Origin: Mariniflexile sp044335535
GTDB lineage: Bacteria; Bacteroidota; Bacteroidia; Flavobacteriales; Flavobacteriaceae
NCBI RefSeq assembly: GCF_044335535.1
Contig: NZ_JBIQVZ010000001.1
Coordinates: 434,001 to 498,000, forward strand
DNA: 64,000 nucleotides
Direction of reading: 5' to 3'
Shown piece after piece: positions 63,728-64,000 of the stretch (position 1 is its first letter; every line of letters starts with the position of its first letter). Both the position numbers and the translations under genes were made by a program. Under the pieces are notes generated by a model, which was not told where the DNA came from, ran no database searches, and saw nothing but the letters and a program-made list of their open reading frames with translations.

Positions 63728-63750
63728 ATTTGTTGTACTTTTGAAACATG

Positions 63751-63770
63751 AAGCCCATAAAGGGCTTTTA
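63751..63770 (+). terminator. Short hairpin terminator after the hydrolase gene
   Basis: AAGCCC-ATAAA-GGGCTT followed by TTA forms a compact stem. The MITE copy 2 abuts it directly, so the T tail of the terminator forms its left target duplication. Confidence 0.5.
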
Positions 63771-63930
63771 GAGACTGTTTAAATTTTGTTTTTGGAATGT
63801 TTTATAGGGTATTTTTTTGTCAGACTAAGGTATTTTGAGATTCATAGCCACAGCTATGGACCGAAAAATAGCTGACGTACGGCGGAAAAAGACACATAAA
63901 AGAGCCAAAGGATAAAACTTAAACAGTCTC
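63771..63930. mobile_element. 160-bp MITE (copy 2), flanked by TTA duplications
   Basis: The terminal inverted repeats GAGACTGTTTAAATTTT and GAGACTGTTTAAGTTTT differ at one position, and TTA flanks both sides (63768-63770, 63931-63933). The interior shares long stretches with copy 1, such as GGCGGAAAAAGACACATAAA versus GGTGGAAAAAGACACATAAA. It is better preserved at its ends than copy 1, so perhaps younger. Confidence 0.82.
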
Positions 63931-63933
63931 TTA

Positions 63934-64000
63934 ACAACAAAACCATTATTATTACCAAATTATCTGGATTGATTTTAAATGGTTTTTGATTTTTTTATTC
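63934..64000. other. Window end, nothing recognised
   Basis: These are 67 AT-rich bases after the MITE without a recognisable gene start or stop. Confidence 0.3.

Overview
The window is AT-rich chromosomal DNA from a member of the Bacteroidota, most likely a marine Flavobacteriaceae species. The evidence is SusC/SusD pairs, TAnnTTTG-type -7 promoter elements, a flavobacterial division/cell-wall (dcw) cluster with a roughly 660-residue FtsZ, and many short intergenic inverted-repeat elements of the kind common in this family. No species can be named from the sequence alone.

Layout. Bases 1-7850: the tail of a CHRD-domain protein, an MtfA-like peptidase, and a minus-strand RND efflux operon (TolC-type channel, adaptor, pump, a small PII-like protein, a DUF2892 membrane protein). 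Paired GTAAC/GTTAC palindromes lie upstream of it. Bases 8428-11121: a small island with an AbiEi/AbiEii-like toxin-antitoxin pair and a truncated winged-helix remnant. It lies between an intact tRNA-Arg(UCG) and a direct repeat carrying only the 3' end of that tRNA. Bases 11187-12660: gatB/yqeY-like gene, then about 1 kb packed with three MITE-like elements and a decayed copy of the ftsZ 3' end. Bases 12669-39254: a 26.5 kb polysaccharide utilisation locus (PUL). Bases 39469-39955: a decayed PL11 rhamnogalacturonan lyase. Bases 40203-56337: the dcw cluster on the minus strand, in transcriptional order mraZ, rsmH, ftsL-like, ftsI, murE, mraY, murD, ftsW, murG, murC, ftsQ, ftsA, ftsZ; murF and ddl are absent. 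Bases 56630-63727: housekeeping and conserved genes (alpha/beta hydrolases, engB/ysxC, DUF2911, queE, HerA-like ATPase, YitT-like, cupin). A second copy of one MITE ends the window.

How the PUL works, by inference from families. Surface GH26 and GH5 enzymes cut beta-mannan or glucomannan. CE2 and SGNH-type esterases remove acetyl groups. GH27, GH3 and GH2 enzymes trim side chains and ends. SusC/SusD imports oligosaccharides, and a sodium:solute symporter moves small products across the inner membrane. A mannobiose 2-epimerase and a GH130 phosphorylase finish the pathway to mannose-1-phosphate and glucose. An AraC regulator sits between the two divergent halves. A GH16 enzyme and a SusE-position lipoprotein next to SusC/D suggest that beta-1,3-glucan or mixed glucan is also handled.

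The most notable structural observation is that the whole PUL lies between two direct copies of the ftsZ 3' end plus its terminator, and so looks like a genomic island inserted between ftsZ and yqeY. A second, smaller island lies next to it at tRNA-Arg and has the same kind of boundary.
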